The notes under the pieces: model-generated
The model's input: only the letters and a program-made list of their open reading frames with translations
Databases searched by the model: none
Told to the model about the DNA's origin: nothing
Program-made: the position numbers and the translations under genes
Assembly: GCA_021527695.1 (NCBI GenBank)
Contig: JAKFAO010000005.1
Coordinates: 558,001-622,000 of the forward strand
DNA length: 64,000 nt
Direction of reading: 5' to 3'
From: Naematelia aurantialba
Lineage: Eukaryota > Basidiomycota > Tremellomycetes > Tremellales > Naemateliaceae
Shown here: positions 19,244 through 33,142 of the stretch, piece by piece
How the letters are laid out: each line of letters starts with the position of its first letter
Position numbering within the stretch: position 1 is the stretch's first letter

Positions 19244-22200
19244 TTACTCGTCATCACTCAGTTCCGCAAGCACGCGTTTTGCAGTCGGAGGGCGGGTCGA
19301 CTGCGCCAGGAAGCGTTCCCTCCATGGCTCCTCGTCCGGATTGGTGACTTTTCTCTTGGAAAGTGAATGAGCGGACCGGTCTGTTCTCGTGGTCTTGGCG
19401 AGCTTGCCAAGGTCATTCGCCTTCATGGTGCGTGCCAAGTCCGGGTCGTCTCGAAGCAACTACAAGATGAGGGCTCTTCCATTTCCATACTCACCTTGAG
19501 GCCGATTTCATATATCTTGCGCTCCTCTGGGCTGTCTCGGAATGCGGCACTGTGATCATGTGCTGAAGTGCGTCAGTCCATATCCAGACGTCCTCTTCTG
19601 CCTCTTACCTGTCACTCCCAGTGTCTTGAGAATATCTTCCCCCTTGTTCAGGTCTCCAGACATTCAGTACCCTGCAAGATGGACAGCACTTACTCGTTGG
19701 AATCTCATCGCCCAAGGCATCTTTCAAATATTGCTGCTCGCGCCTCTTCATGGCAAGTTGATGGGCCTGACGTTGCTGTCGGCGCCTCCTTTCATCCCTC
19801 ATATTCCTGCCCGTTTCGTCCTGCCAGGAAGCAGTCAGCAGATACGCCAGTCAGGGATATGAGTCGCACTTCTGACTCGTAGGCATCTTCATTGTCTGAG
19901 TCGAACTCCGTATTGATAAGATCCTCTACAAATTGGTCCTCGGCCAGGCGCACACGCTCAAGCTAATCGTAAGCCACTCATAGATTCCGTTGCTCACATT
20001 GCCAGAAACAAAGCCATTTGGATTAAACTTGAAAATGTTATGAGTACCGAATAATTCGCCTTGTCCAATGATGTCTCGAGCACCTTCGTATCCTTGATGT
20101 ATTCGCCGCTCGAATATTCCTTGATTGAGCTGATGCGCTCGTTGTTGCTTATGGACTGCATTGTAAAGCAGTCAACGCATTTCAACACCTCGGAAATTCC
20201 TCACTGACTTTGGCGCTCGTATTTCAATTCCTCAAGGGTGCCTTGACCGATGAGTCTGTACACATCGCTACTCCTTAGCTTGATATCAGGCTTACCACTC
20301 ACACGACCCGTTTCTGTCCAATTCTAACTGCTCTGTCCATCGCTTGCAGATCATTCGCCGGATCTGTCGATGAGTATGACTCCCTGTATGACCCCCACTG
20401 GCTCATTGAGCTCACTCCAGTCTGGATCGAATATGACAACCTTGTTAGCCTGCAGCATTCAGCGGAGCCAGCGGTTTGATGTTCGTTCTTACAGCGGTGA
20501 GGTTTAGACCCACCCCGCCAGCCAGCGTGCTTATGAGGAGAATGTAGTGGTCCTGTCCGACGTCCTGAAAGCGGTCTACCATTGCCATCTTCTCCCTTTC
20601 CAAGACCTCGCCGGTAAGCATCTCGAAAGAGAAGCCCGAGACTATGAGTCAGATTGTAGGGCTCGAGAGCCACCTACAAGAAGTGGAGATGAACTCCGCG
20701 ATCATCTTCAACAATCGAACCGAATTTGAGAAAATCAGTACTACCGGAGGGCATTAACGTTGGTCTTCCCTGCCAGGAATAGGAATCAACCTTTGTTCTC
20801 ATCGTCTTCTTCCCGCCATTGCTTCAACAATTTCGACAAAAGCTGAGGACAATTGTAAGCGTATTCTAAAGTGGATTGAAAACACTGACAGTCCATTTGC
20901 CGCAATTGTCAGGATCGCTGGGCATAAAGTCAGCCCAGGTACAGTCTGCGTTTTAGATACCGACAGGGCTGCCTCCACAACGTTGTGCCGTTTAGCATCA
21001 TACTCCTCGCCCGTCTGGAACATCAGCCGTAGCAGGCGCCAACGAAGAAATCGTACACAGATTCGGAAGATGTGTCTGTTCACTTCCAACTGAGTGTCGT
21101 CAGTGAAACAGTTGCTCGTTCCTGAGCTTTACAGTGCGTGGGCTGTCATCTTTTCCTACGCGATACGATCAGCACCAACGAGCATATGGTCTTCACTCCT
21201 CACCATGATAAAGTAGACCAAAATGCTAGCTTGGATTTTAGCGCGGGCCACCACGGGTCAAGGAGACTCCTACATTCGCGACCTTTTGCAATGCGTTCAT
21301 GCTGTTTAGTGAGTTGTTGCCATGATAACAAACTTACTTCTTTAAGATAAGCTCCGGCAAGGTCTCCCCCTTGTCGTTGGTGGCATGGCAACAAGTCAGG
21401 CGTCTGGCTCTGAGTCTTGTTCACGGGTAAGATTGTAGCCTCTCACTTTTTCCCAGAACGGCATTCGCAGTCATCATTCCTCCGCAGGATAAACTGAACA
21501 TCTGCCCAGTGTCAGCTATCTCGGGCCAACCGCACTTGGGTGACCGCCTCACCCTCAGAATCGATCAGAGCCTGATAAGCGACGACTTGGCGTCTAGTCA
21601 GCGGACAGAAAACAACCATGTCGCGCTTTGGCGGTAGCTGGGAGAATAAGCCACCATGTGGATGCGGCGGAGTCGTACCTCGTGAGCAATCAAGCGTTTG
21701 TCCCGTCGCAGGTAAAAATGCGGCAGAACCTTGTTGTACATGACACCCAAACGCATCTGACAGCTATCAGCTTCTGATCCTCCTGAATGGATCTCATACA
21801 CGCACGATGCCCTCTACAACTTCCTGTGCTGTACCCTCGTGCCGATGACCCTTCTTGATCGGATTGACAGCAAAATCCCGCCATTCCCTGAGTGTCCCCG
21901 CCCATCCTCTGTGGACCTGTATGTCAGGAATAGCAAGGGTCAATAGCTCACAAAATCCAGCACGCTCCACATTTCCTCCATCCTGTTCTGAACGAGGGTG
22001 CCCGTAAGTGCAAAACAGCTGCTGCATTTGATCTTCTTAACAGCAAGCGTGCCAGCCGCGCGGGGCTCTTTGATCCTGTGAGCTTCGTCTGCAATGATAA
22101 CACTTCGTTTTCTATCAGCCGGTACATGCGATATACGTGCCGGTGCCAACGCACGAAAGCGGGAGATCCTTTAGGTGCTCTATCGTTATCCGGCAGGTGT

Positions 22201-24027
22201 CGTAGGATACGAGAACTATCACGGTCAGCCAGCCTTCTGTGTGAAGCTTACTGATGTCGAGGTATCCTCTCAAGAATGTTGTTCTGACCCCTTCCCAATT
22301 GCTGGTCCGCCAAATCTGATACTCAAAATAACCCCACTAGGGCTGTCAATGGCAACCCGCAAAGCTCCAGCATACCGTTTCCAGTTCCCGTGACCACTGA
22401 TGAAGCCAGTCAGCGGGATGCAAAAAGGTCAAGGTCCTCTCACATTTTGGATCAGCGAGCTTGGACAGACAATCAATGCAGTTGGCCAGTAGCGAGGTGA
22501 TAGATCGATTCCCCTTCTACGGATCTCCATCTTTCGGCGTTGATGATCTTCAGGGGTACCTGTTTTCCGCATAATGGCGGATAGCTGTCGCGTGTCAGCT
22601 GGGTGAGCATCAATGGTGGATGAAGGGGGCCCACGAAGGCGATTACTTGGATTGTTTTGCCGAGTCTGCGCTAAATCAGCTTGAATGGAGGAGCGATTGT
22701 GGCGGGCGGACCCCATCTCGTCCCCCAGCACGCCGCCAGTCTGAATTCTGTACTTATCGTACAGGAATTGAACGCCAATCCTCTGATAACCCTTCAACCA
22801 TCGGTTGATAGGCGCACACACAGCGATATCGGGAGTATCAAGGTCTAGGAACAAGGGGCCAATTCCAAGTTGCGAGTCTGTCACATGGAAGGCGGGTCGA
22901 CAGCAAGATGGTGACGTATCGCCGAAGGGTTGTGTACTGGGGTTTTGGGACGGTACATCCGTTTCAGGATCGGGTTCTTCATAATCAGCAACGAAGGCTG
23001 AATGGATTGGCAGCTCATACTAGCAAAGAGTTCGTCCTCCGAGTAGCAGTCATCCTGCATCTCTCCCGCCTCTCCACCGTCCCGGTTCTGCGGCTCCACT
23101 TTGGCTGGTGATGTCCACGGCACGAAAACTTCTTCCTCCTCATCGTACACCGTCTCCTCAAAATCAACGCTCACTAAGGGTGACTGTTCTTCTCCTTCAG
23201 ATGCGAGCTTCCGAAGCATGAGAGGATCAGTCTGGTTTGTTTGGAGAGGGTCGACGTTCTTCGCCTTATTAAGTGGACTGATAACCTTGGTACCTTCACC
23301 CGACCGACCAACCGTACGTGGTTGTCGAGGACCCGGATGCCTCTGTTTAACACTGGAGGCGTCGTGTTTGTCAAGACACGGTGCTGGCAAATCTAGCATG
23401 GGTCAGCTGGCGTCGACATCCGCTGGAGACGCCGTATCTTACCTGACAGCGTATAGAGAGGATTGAAAGGGAGGACGACCTCTATGGCCGTCAGCAGAGG
23501 CTTCTCTTGGTCGGACTCACGTCCTTCATATTCAAGCTCATCCTGATTGCCCCTGTCTGGCTGTTTAGCTTGCGGAGAAGATCGCATCCGGTCATTTGAG
23601 TCACGACTGTCATCCGCCGAGGATGCTTCATCATAAGGGTACCCAGTCCGTACGAATGGCCTTGCAGCTCTCAAGCGCAACGGCACTTTAAGTGCAGGAA
23701 GACCCTTCCGTTTTCGCGCTCTGTTTTCGGCCTTGATCCGTTCGCGCTCTGCAGCCTGTCTGCGGACCAGTCCATAACGGTCCGCCTCCTCCTTTGCCAA
23801 CTCTACAAAATCATCGTCAGATACTGAAGGTCAGCAGAATCAGAAGAAAGCCCGGCTACTTCACCCACTAGGTTCTGCTCTCACGGAGACAAATGGTCTC
23901 GATGGTTTGCGCGAGGGGGGTACTGCAGCTTAACATGATCAGCGAACAGGAGCTTGGCTCAAGTTTCCAGCTGCTGACTTGTTTTCTTGCTGATGGGATC
24001 TCGTGAGGTGGACGAGCCTGCTGCCAT
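19244..24027 (-). CDS. SNF2-family DNA translocase, ERCC6L2/Rad26-like
   Basis: ATP-driven DNA translocase of the Rad26/ERCC6 branch, linked in other eukaryotes to transcription-coupled or double-strand-break repair. The start at 24027 (MAAGSSTSRDPISKKT) is followed by a charged, disordered amino third. The helicase core begins INRWLKGYQRIGVQFLYDKY; Walker A GDEMGLGKTIQVIAF is built across an intron near 22690-22735; then ALIVCPSSLIQN, the DEAH box in VIIADEAHRIKEP, and FALTGTLVQNRMEEMWSVLDF. The C-lobe has LTGEVLEREKM, LISTLAGGVGLNLTA, DPDWNPANDLQAMDRA, RIGQKR. Beyond the helicase, GELFGTHNIFKFNPNGF matches a block typical of ERCC6L2 rather than ERCC6/Rad26. The tail ends VLAELSDDE at 19244. 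Many short introns; some donors (for example GTCCGC) are weak. Confidence 0.88.
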
Positions 24028-24205
24028 GGAGAACTCTGCAAGCAACGTAGGACGAGACAGACCTCTGGACGCCTCCAGGACTCGGTATAAGTGGAGGTCC
24101 ATAGTCAACTCTCTCACGGCAGTCATGCCTCCTAAGGCCGGGCCGGGGTACTAGATACATATTGATAAACAGCTATAGAACCACATATCGTAGTCATGTA
24201 AACCT

Positions 24206-26398
24206 TTACTCTTCGTCGTATTCTCCGCTCTCTTCACTACCATCCTCTCTTGCTGCCTCATCACTTCCGTAGTATCCTTCCGTTCCCTCGGTGAGTTCGC
24301 TGAAAGGCTCTTGAGGCGCTGTCCAGTGGATCCGACAGTTTGGGCAATTCCAGTCATCCTTGTCGTGACGGCTATAGCAAGGTGGAAACTCCGTGGTGAC
24401 CAAGATAGGATTTGGAGGACGTCGCAGCGCTCCAAGAAGTTGATCCAGTTCAGCGAAATGGATAGGGTCTGTAGCGAAACGTCGGTGCTTCTTAGAGGCT
24501 ATATGCTGTGTATCGTTCAGCCGGCTGAGGACACTGTATCTCAGTCAGAACACTCACAACAGAGAGGTCATTGTACTTGAGACGACAATTCTCGCAATAC
24601 CCTGCTGTTGTGTCTTGTTCCTTTCCTTTCAGACCGGCTTCCACTTTGAGTCTATTCCGTTTCCTAGCCTCGACACTGTGATCTTCGGCAGACTTAGGCT
24701 CTCGGGCATGCTGCAGCATTCGTAGGACCTGCTCCTGTGACATGAACGCCTTCGGTGGAAGCGGAGGTGCAGCGTCTGATGATGCGCGCCGATGGGATGG
24801 GTAGGGCTCTTTGAAGGATTCATTATGCCGAGCCGCAGCCAGTCGAGCATTGCCTTTAAGGACCTGAACACGCTTGGACAGCTGCATGATAGCTCGATCC
24901 TTGGTGCCAAGTTGTGGCACGCCACCAACGAAAGCCGGTGACTGCTGGGCATTGGATGTAGAAGCGATGGTCGAGGTGATTGAGACAGAGTTACCAGAGG
25001 CATTGTGGTATGGTTGAGTAGTGGGCAGTTGCGGTGTCTCGGTAAGTGACCTCAAACTAGTAGAACGTCGGAGGTCGGCTGGGGGCTCTTCGCCTTCGAA
25101 AGGCTCTCGCTCCACGTACAATGACCACGCTCGATCGCGTATCTTTTCGACAGGCGTATCCATTTGAGCTTGGCTGGACTGACGCATAAATGTTTCAAAG
25201 AGAATTGGATACTCGGGTGCCGATTTCTGGTTGTGCTGGTACTCCTTCACCATGATGACCTTGTTCTTCCCAGTAGCATCTTCCACAAGGAGATACTTGC
25301 TCCCCGGAGCGAAGTAGTAGTAGCCTGGACGCGGGGCGTTCAGATCCCGTTCACGCGTCCCATGCACCTTCTCGTCTTCCAAGAGAGCATGTAGGGAATC
25401 ATGCGCAACCAGCTCAGCTGGCATGAGGCGACTCAGCATCTCCTCCAGCTCTATAGTTGCGTTAGGCTCATACGACCGCGAAACCCCCTGTAAGCACTCA
25501 CTTCTGACGGTCCACACCTTGATGCTCATCTGCGCTGCCTTCTCCGCAAGAGTAGTAGAACCCGTGTGATCGATGAACGGATTTCGCGGCGATCCCTTCA
25601 TAGATTCAACGCGTTTTGTCACGGCCATTGGTTTGGCTTTTTGAGGAGAGTCGCCTCCTTTGATGATGAGATGTGTCACTTTCTGGGAGAAGAATGCGTC
25701 GATCCGCTAAGTCTGATCAGCACGAACTCGACATGTATTCGATCTTGAATTACCCCTCCAAGCTTGAGCACTTTTGACTTCAGTGTCCTGTCCTCGGCAT
25801 CTAGTTCGAAATAGAAGTGCAATCCGGGGAATACTTTCAACCATTTGGCCGTCCATCGCTCTTCCTCGACCTTCTGAGCCTTCTCGGAGGCTTCAGCCTT
25901 TAATTTTGCCAACTTTGCACGTTTGTTGGCAGCGGAGAGCGATGATGCGTCGAGAGTTCGCTTGGTGAAGAAGAGAGAGGGATCGGCAAGGGCAGACCTC
26001 GAGGTTGACGCCGATGCAAAGACATCGGGGACCGGTGCTGGACGAGGAACAGCGGAAGAAGGGCGCCGATAAAGGGAGGAAAGCTTGCCAAGGGCGTCTG
26101 TTGCTTGCGTTGAGGTTGATGGAGCCATATTGATGTCCACCACCGCTAGTGCCTCTCTGGAGGAGCCCAGAGGATTGCCACGCGTCACCCATCGTGACAC
26201 TACTTCATTGCGAGCGGCCTTCGCGTCGCCTTGATGGGTCATTTCCATTTGCTCGGCCGCAGACAACGACGCGATCTTGAAAATTTGGGGAGAGGCGGAT
26301 GTCGGCGCAGGCAGGGCAGAAGGCTGCAATGGACCATATGTAGGGTTATGCTCTCCGAAGAGCGGGTCGCCTCGGGATGGTGTGAGGATCATAGACAT
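24206..26398 (-). CDS. DBF4: Dbf4/Dfp1 regulatory subunit of Cdc7 kinase
   Basis: Activating subunit of the Cdc7 (DDK) kinase that phosphorylates MCM helicase at origins. The start is set at MSMILTPSRGDPLF (26398); an in-frame opening lies 15 codons upstream. A BRCT-like motif N region (WLKVFPGLHFYFELD ... VLKLGG, spliced to RIDAFFSQKVTHLIIKGG) comes first. Motif M is PGYYYFAPGSKYLLVEDATG, the Cdc7-binding part. Motif C is the zinc finger GYCENCRLKYNDLSV spliced to HVASKKHRRFA, giving the C-x2-C...H...H pattern. The protein ends in an acidic tail, GEYDEE, at 24206. All three Dbf4 motifs are present in the normal order, so the call is firm. Confidence 0.94.
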
Positions 26399-26624
26399 CT
26401 CCCACAATGGGAGAGGTATCCACAAAGGAAAGCGACAAGACACAAACAGCCATGTCCCCCCAAGACGCGTCGGAAATAGTCAGAGGTAAACGACGACCGT
26501 GGGAAGATTGTGATTCAGCTTGTTTGCGATGCAAAACCAAGACATGATTGCATTGCATGCATCATCCATCATCCACACATCTTGGACATCAAATGATATG
26601 ATATGTCTTCCTCAGTCCCCCTGT

Positions 26625-29156
<2,532 letters not shown>

Positions 29157-29289
29157 ATTGCCTGTTTTCGGGTTGTTGACGATGGCGAGGTGGCAGATGT
29201 GGAAGACGAAGATATAAATCGTGATGAGAGGGGGCGAAACGACCAGGTTCCAGCGCTGCACGACGTGGCACCTCTCTCTCTCCACGCGA

Positions 29290-29297
29290 GAATATTC
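29290..29297. promoter_or_regulatory. Candidate heat shock element GAATATTC
   Basis: A perfect inverted GAA/TTC pair (GAATATTC) about 135 bp upstream of the KAR2 start. Inverted nGAAn units are the Hsf1 recognition form, and KAR2 genes commonly carry such elements. Binding is inferred from the match only. Confidence 0.5.
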
Positions 29298-29323
29298 TAC
29301 ACGCGACTTTCTTGGCTTTTAAT

Positions 29324-29337
29324 CCAGCGACACGTGG
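29324..29337. promoter_or_regulatory. Candidate UPR-type element in KAR2 promoter
   Basis: The bases CCAGCGACACGTGG combine an ACGTG core with a CAGCG half, resembling unfolded-protein-response elements upstream of BiP genes. The match is loose and the fungal consensus in this lineage is not known to me. Confidence 0.3.
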
Positions 29338-29716
29338 AGGCTCACAGGATAGCTTTTTGTGTATAATGACTGATGCATCTCGCAGTCTAAGAGTTGAGAA
29401 CAGAGAGGGAGAGGGGATAGTATGCGATGCTTGAGGATGGGGGAGAGCAATGTGGCGACGACAGGAATTTTCTCTCGCAGACGCTTTTGGTTGATGTGAT
29501 TTGAGAGTATATGCAAGACTACCATGCTTCGCGCTGCATTTCACTTTGACTACACGCATTTATGTCCATCCTTTGTTGTAGATCTGCTCATTCCTCAAGA
29601 CGACACGGTTCATCTTATTCCGTGAGAAGCGTGTGTATCCTCAGTCGCATCAGGATATGCTGATCCGCTCAGTAACAGGCCTTGTGACGCCTACCCGACA
29701 ACGCTCGCCAGACAGG

Positions 29717-30436
29717 ATGTACTCGACATTTCAACGCCTGAACCACCTCTCCTCCCTCGCCACGACATACGTGATGATTCTTCTCGGCCTCATCTCCATT
29801 ACCTCGTTCCTCTGCATTCCTCATATCGATAGCGGTCAAATTGAGGTCAAGGATCTCATCATGTGAGTAGACCGCACCCTTCCGTGCTACGACACGGAGC
29901 CCGCGCTCACAAGTGCAGTCAGAAAGGTCGACTGCGGCGATGGGGTGCGAAGGAGGAAGAACTCGCATCGCTCAGATTCGACATGCGCGTTGACCTCAAT
30001 CCTTTGCTTAACTCGTACAATACCAAACAGCTGTTCCTCTACCTCACGGCGTCGTATCCAGAGTATGACTCGTCTGGGTCGATACGAGATCAACACGACG
30101 TGGTCTTGTGGGACCGAATCGTTCAGCGCGCCGAGATTCGTGATATCCGAGCCGTAGGTAAAAAGATATCTGCTGGCAAAGGGAAGAAGGGAAGAGGGAA
30201 TATTCGCGTTGAGGAGGGCAAGAATCAATATGTCTGGAACAACCCTTCCGGGACTTTTCGGTGAGCCCGGTGGTCGTTCGAGGCATGGACTGCGGTGCTG
30301 ACGGTGTTGTAGACACATTCCAGCCGCTAATATCACACTAAACTACTCTCTGATGCCCTATGTTGGCGTGCTGTCCTCCGGGATTGCAGCGACTGCCCAG
30401 GGACCTGTCACATTACCGGAGGTCTTGAGTCGATAA
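29717..30436 (+). CDS. SPC3: Signal peptidase complex subunit 3
   Basis: Single-pass ER membrane subunit needed for the signal peptidase complex. Start MYSTFQRLNHLSSLATTYVM, with the membrane helix MILLGLISITSFLCIPHI right after. A short intron near 29872-29920 leads to GRLRRWGAKEEELASLRFDM and the lumenal domain: DLNPLLNSYNTKQLFLYLTA, DVVLWDRIVQ and, after a long charged insert (KKISAGKGKKGRGN), NQYVWNNPSGTFR. The last intron joins to HIPAANITLNYSLMPYVGVL and the stop at 30434-30436. The NTKQLFLYL and VVLWD blocks are diagnostic of SPC22/23. Shares the upstream region with KAR2. Confidence 0.93.
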
Positions 30437-30779
30437 CATGTCTTAGTAATGCCGCGTGACCCGACCGTGGTAGTTGCTGACCGAGGTCGTTAGCTTGTTT
30501 ATATGCATAGAGACCTGGCTGGCCCTCTCCCAGCACCTTTGCAAGTGAGAAGAACGGCAGCCGACTCCTGCTGGTCGGGAACCAGCTTTGTTCTGTCCGT
30601 AACGATCGGCTTTGAGAAGAGCACGTTTCAAGCTGCAGCAGAGGCGGGGATACAATGTCGTACACCGTTTCATCGAGTGACAGGAGCCCCGTTCCGATCC
30701 GCGTGATAATAGCCGAGGGTGGAAAAGTCACGCGCAGTACATCAATGATATCTCCAGAACATGCTTCCGCCTTAAGGTT

Positions 30780-30811
30780 GGGCCGTGTACTGCTGGGCCG
30801 TGTACTGCTGT
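30780..30811. repeat. 16-bp direct duplication
   Basis: The unit GGGCCGTGTACTGCTG occurs twice in direct succession, followed by a related degenerate GTGTGGTGCTGTGCTG copy. No function is apparent. Confidence 0.75.
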
Positions 30812-31163
30812 GTGGTGCTGTGCTGCCAAAATCGGAATCTGGTCGGACAGTGTGCGGGTGAGGCCCCCATCCCATTTCTCATGTCGTGGTGGTGTGGATT
30901 CCAGAGACAGACAGTCCATCATCTCACTAAACCGCTTCTCAGACTCGGCGTGGCGCTTGCCGTGGCGCTCTGAACCATCAGCCCGTGTCGGTGTTCGCTC
31001 CGACGCCCAAGGCTGGTGACGTAACCTGGCAACTATCCCGACGCGAATCCAAGCAATTTAGAGGAACTTCAGGGTAGCCCCTCCAAACGAGCAGCTGACG
31101 TCATATACGTCATCCCCCACAAGGTTTGGATCGTTTTTTTTTTCGCTCCGCCAGAGAGAAACA

Positions 31164-31170
31164 TATATAA
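31164..31170 (+). promoter_or_regulatory. TATA box for the small MG protein gene
   Basis: TATATAA sits about 235 bp before the ATG at 31404. A probable leader intron between them (donor near 31218) would shorten the mature leader. Consistent with a strongly regulated gene. Confidence 0.55.
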
Positions 31171-31403
31171 CACAGGAGTTCGCCACCGAAAGGAGCACCT
31201 GCAGTCGTTCCATTCAAACACTTCACAGTGAGTCACCGTGCTCCTTTCTCTCCTTACTCGGAGGTGCATACTGTGTCTGGTGGCACAATGTCTCTCTAGC
31301 AGGGGCACTGAGGCCACACCACGACCTAGAGCGCACTCCACTGAGCCTGCCTCGCTTGCTCACCGCTGATCATCCCGTAGAGTCCACGTTTCAGCCAGCC
31401 AAT

Positions 31404-31637
31404 ATGGGTAACATCATCTCCGCAATTGCTTCGGCAATCAACGCCGTCATCATGGCAATCGCCCAGTTCTTCATGGCTATCTTCGTGAGTACCATTCCCA
31501 AAAGCGATCCCCTTTGTGCCGTTTCTGACGACATATCTCAGCGTGGTATCGCAATGGTACTCATTGCAATCTGGAACTTCATTACATGTGGTTGCTGCAG
31601 CGGTAGCAGGAGAGGTGGAGGAATGGGGACGGTGTAG
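31404..31637 (+). CDS. 58-residue MG-starting hydrophobic protein
   Basis: Small protein of unknown function. Exon 1 (31404-31484) encodes MGNIISAIASAINAVIM and AIAQFFMAIF; a 57-nt intron follows; exon 2 (31542-31637) encodes RGIAMVLIAIWNFITCGCC plus a Ser/Arg/Gly tail. The product is almost entirely hydrophobic except for the tail. Gly2 with Ser6 fits the N-myristoylation consensus, and the CGCC cluster could be palmitoylated, so membrane-surface or integral attachment is inferred. I believe similar short proteins with this MG...AI...F layout occur in other fungi, but I cannot name a characterised family. The splice keeps frame and both exons have the same composition, which supports a real gene. 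Confidence 0.75.
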   Translation: MGNIISAIASAINAVIMAIAQFFMAIFVSTIPKSDPLCAVSDDISQRGIAMVLIAIWNFITCGCCSGSRRGGGMGTV

Positions 31638-31928
31638 CTTGTGAGAGGCTCTCTTCTGGTCAGTTGTTAGCGTCAACAGTTCCTGCGCCCGACGCTGACT
31701 CCGATCAGGCGTCCGATTCCTCTGAATATCCCGTCCACTATTTCCACATCATGACCGTTATAATCTGCCCGAGACAAGACTCCGCGATTTCTAGTAGATC
31801 AGCGCTGTAGCGTTAGGTAATTATGACATGCGACGACGCGACTCATCCCGTCATACACGATGACATTCTCACCGGAATCACAATTCCGCTTTGTTGCGAG
31901 TGCGCGAGAAGCGATTTACGGTGACCAA

Positions 31929-32561
31929 TCAGTTCCTCCCTCCTGATGACTAATAAGCCATACACTGCGCAATCACCACTCACTTGTCCAATCAGATTGT
32001 CTAGCACATACTGTCGTCCAGCCTTCCATCCCAACATCTTTGGAGTGAACTGTCTCAGCACATTTTCCCCATTCCAACGAAAGCGTTGCGAGTCTGAAGA
32101 GTCGGGAATGGTGTCCATATGAAGTGAGGCGTATGATTGGGCATCAAAGGAAGAAGGGCAATGATAGAGCAGGCGATTGGTCAGTCGTGCACTGGCTCGG
32201 GAGCGCGAATAACTCGCTGGCTGAGATGTTGAGCCTTTCGGCCCAAGCGTCGAACACCTTCTTGAGGGGTGTAGTGAGCTTGACAATGAACTGGCTTTCG
32301 TCTCCGTTCGTCCGCTAGTGTGAAAGTTCAGTGATCTCTACTGAAGGATAATGGCAGGTTAGTTGAGGAGGTTGTCGAGCTCACTTGGATGATGATCTTG
32401 AGCTTGGTTTCTTTCAGCAAGGTTGACTCAGAGATACGAGATGACGCGGGTGGCGCGACAGGCAGACTTACTTTGTTGGCTTCCTTGAGTCGGTCATCTT
32501 CATCTTCTGATGGAGCCTCCTCCACTTGCAGCTCCCGGTTGGTGCTCGCTGGAGAAGCCAT
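31929..32561 (-). CDS. SUMO-like (Rad60-SLD/ubiquitin-fold) protein
   Basis: Small protein with a probable ubiquitin fold of the SUMO type. Exon 1 from MASPASTNRELQ is acidic and disordered and ends in the first strand, ETKLKIIIQ. An intron joins to TNGDESQFIVKLTTPLKKVF, matching SUMO's second strand and its TTPLKK motif, then DAWAERLNISASEL (helix), RFRWNGENVL (SUMO RFLYDG position), QFTPKMLGW and YVLDNLIGQ. One internal junction near 32090-32200 could not be resolved. At the end, one possible intron leads to SSGGRN and a stop at 31929, which would supply a processable Gly-Gly; another reading runs on to 31843. It is too divergent to be the main SUMO, unless this lineage's copy is odd; a DELSIM/Rad60-like role is equally possible. 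Confidence 0.6.
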
Positions 32562-33142
32562 AGTAGTTGGAAGGAATGCAGAAGTTTTAGTGATGCGCTG
32601 AAGGGGTGATGAGGACGCCTGGACCACGCCAGTGGGGGTCCGCGCTATGTTCCCATTTCACCCTCTCAGTCCTTTGGCTGGGGATGAACTTCCTTTTATA
32701 ATGTGGCTACGAGCAGAGAATTCGAGCATCTCGGAAGTGCATCGAGTTCCTTCAGATGAGAACTGTCTCGTCACTCGGTTAGGCAGCCTTCGGGCGTTGA
32801 ACATCATGCATCAATGTGAGGCTGCAGCAGTCGCCACTCGAAGCGCAATCTGTATGTTGGCTAGTGCGCTGATACATCCTTCTATATCAGACTGTCACAA
32901 AAATCGTGGAGCACAGCAAAGACTCTATTGTAGCTCATCGAAACCCGTCCAGTCTCCCGATCCTCCTCACGCACGAATAGGGAAACGGTCTCTGAACAGG
33001 TTGCCCTTCGGATCACCAGATGTGCTTCCCCCTCCTCGTGTACACAAGTTCAGGGCGATCCAGCGACGATCACCGCAGTCGCAGAAGGACGTAATGGCTG
33101 GCAAGTTGCGTTAAACGGAAAAGATGGATGCATCCAGTAAAG
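32562..33142. other. Intergenic region, SUMO-like gene upstream
   Basis: About 580 bp between the SUMO-like gene and the ILV6 stop, both on the minus strand. A plus-strand open frame covers most of it, but shows no family features and has the look of chance. I call no gene. Confidence 0.5.

Larger units (their letters stand above)
29157..29716. promoter_or_regulatory. Divergent KAR2/SPC3 promoter region
   Basis: 560 bp shared by an ER chaperone gene (minus) and a signal peptidase subunit gene (plus). It contains a heat-shock-element core and a CAGCG/CACGTGG block described separately. No coding region is supported within it. Confidence 0.6.
30437..31403. other. Long intergenic region upstream of the small MG protein
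   Basis: 967 bp with no supported gene. It includes a duplicated GGGCCGTGTACTGCTG unit at 30780-30811, a TATA box at 31164-31170, and a CACAGTGAGT donor near 31218 followed by pyrimidines, suggesting a leader intron before the ATG at 31404. The size suggests a complex promoter. Confidence 0.55.

Noticed and set aside
32632..33114. Plus-strand open frame of 160 codons
   Set aside because: No recognisable motif and no matching splice pattern; placed in the probable promoter of the SUMO-like gene.
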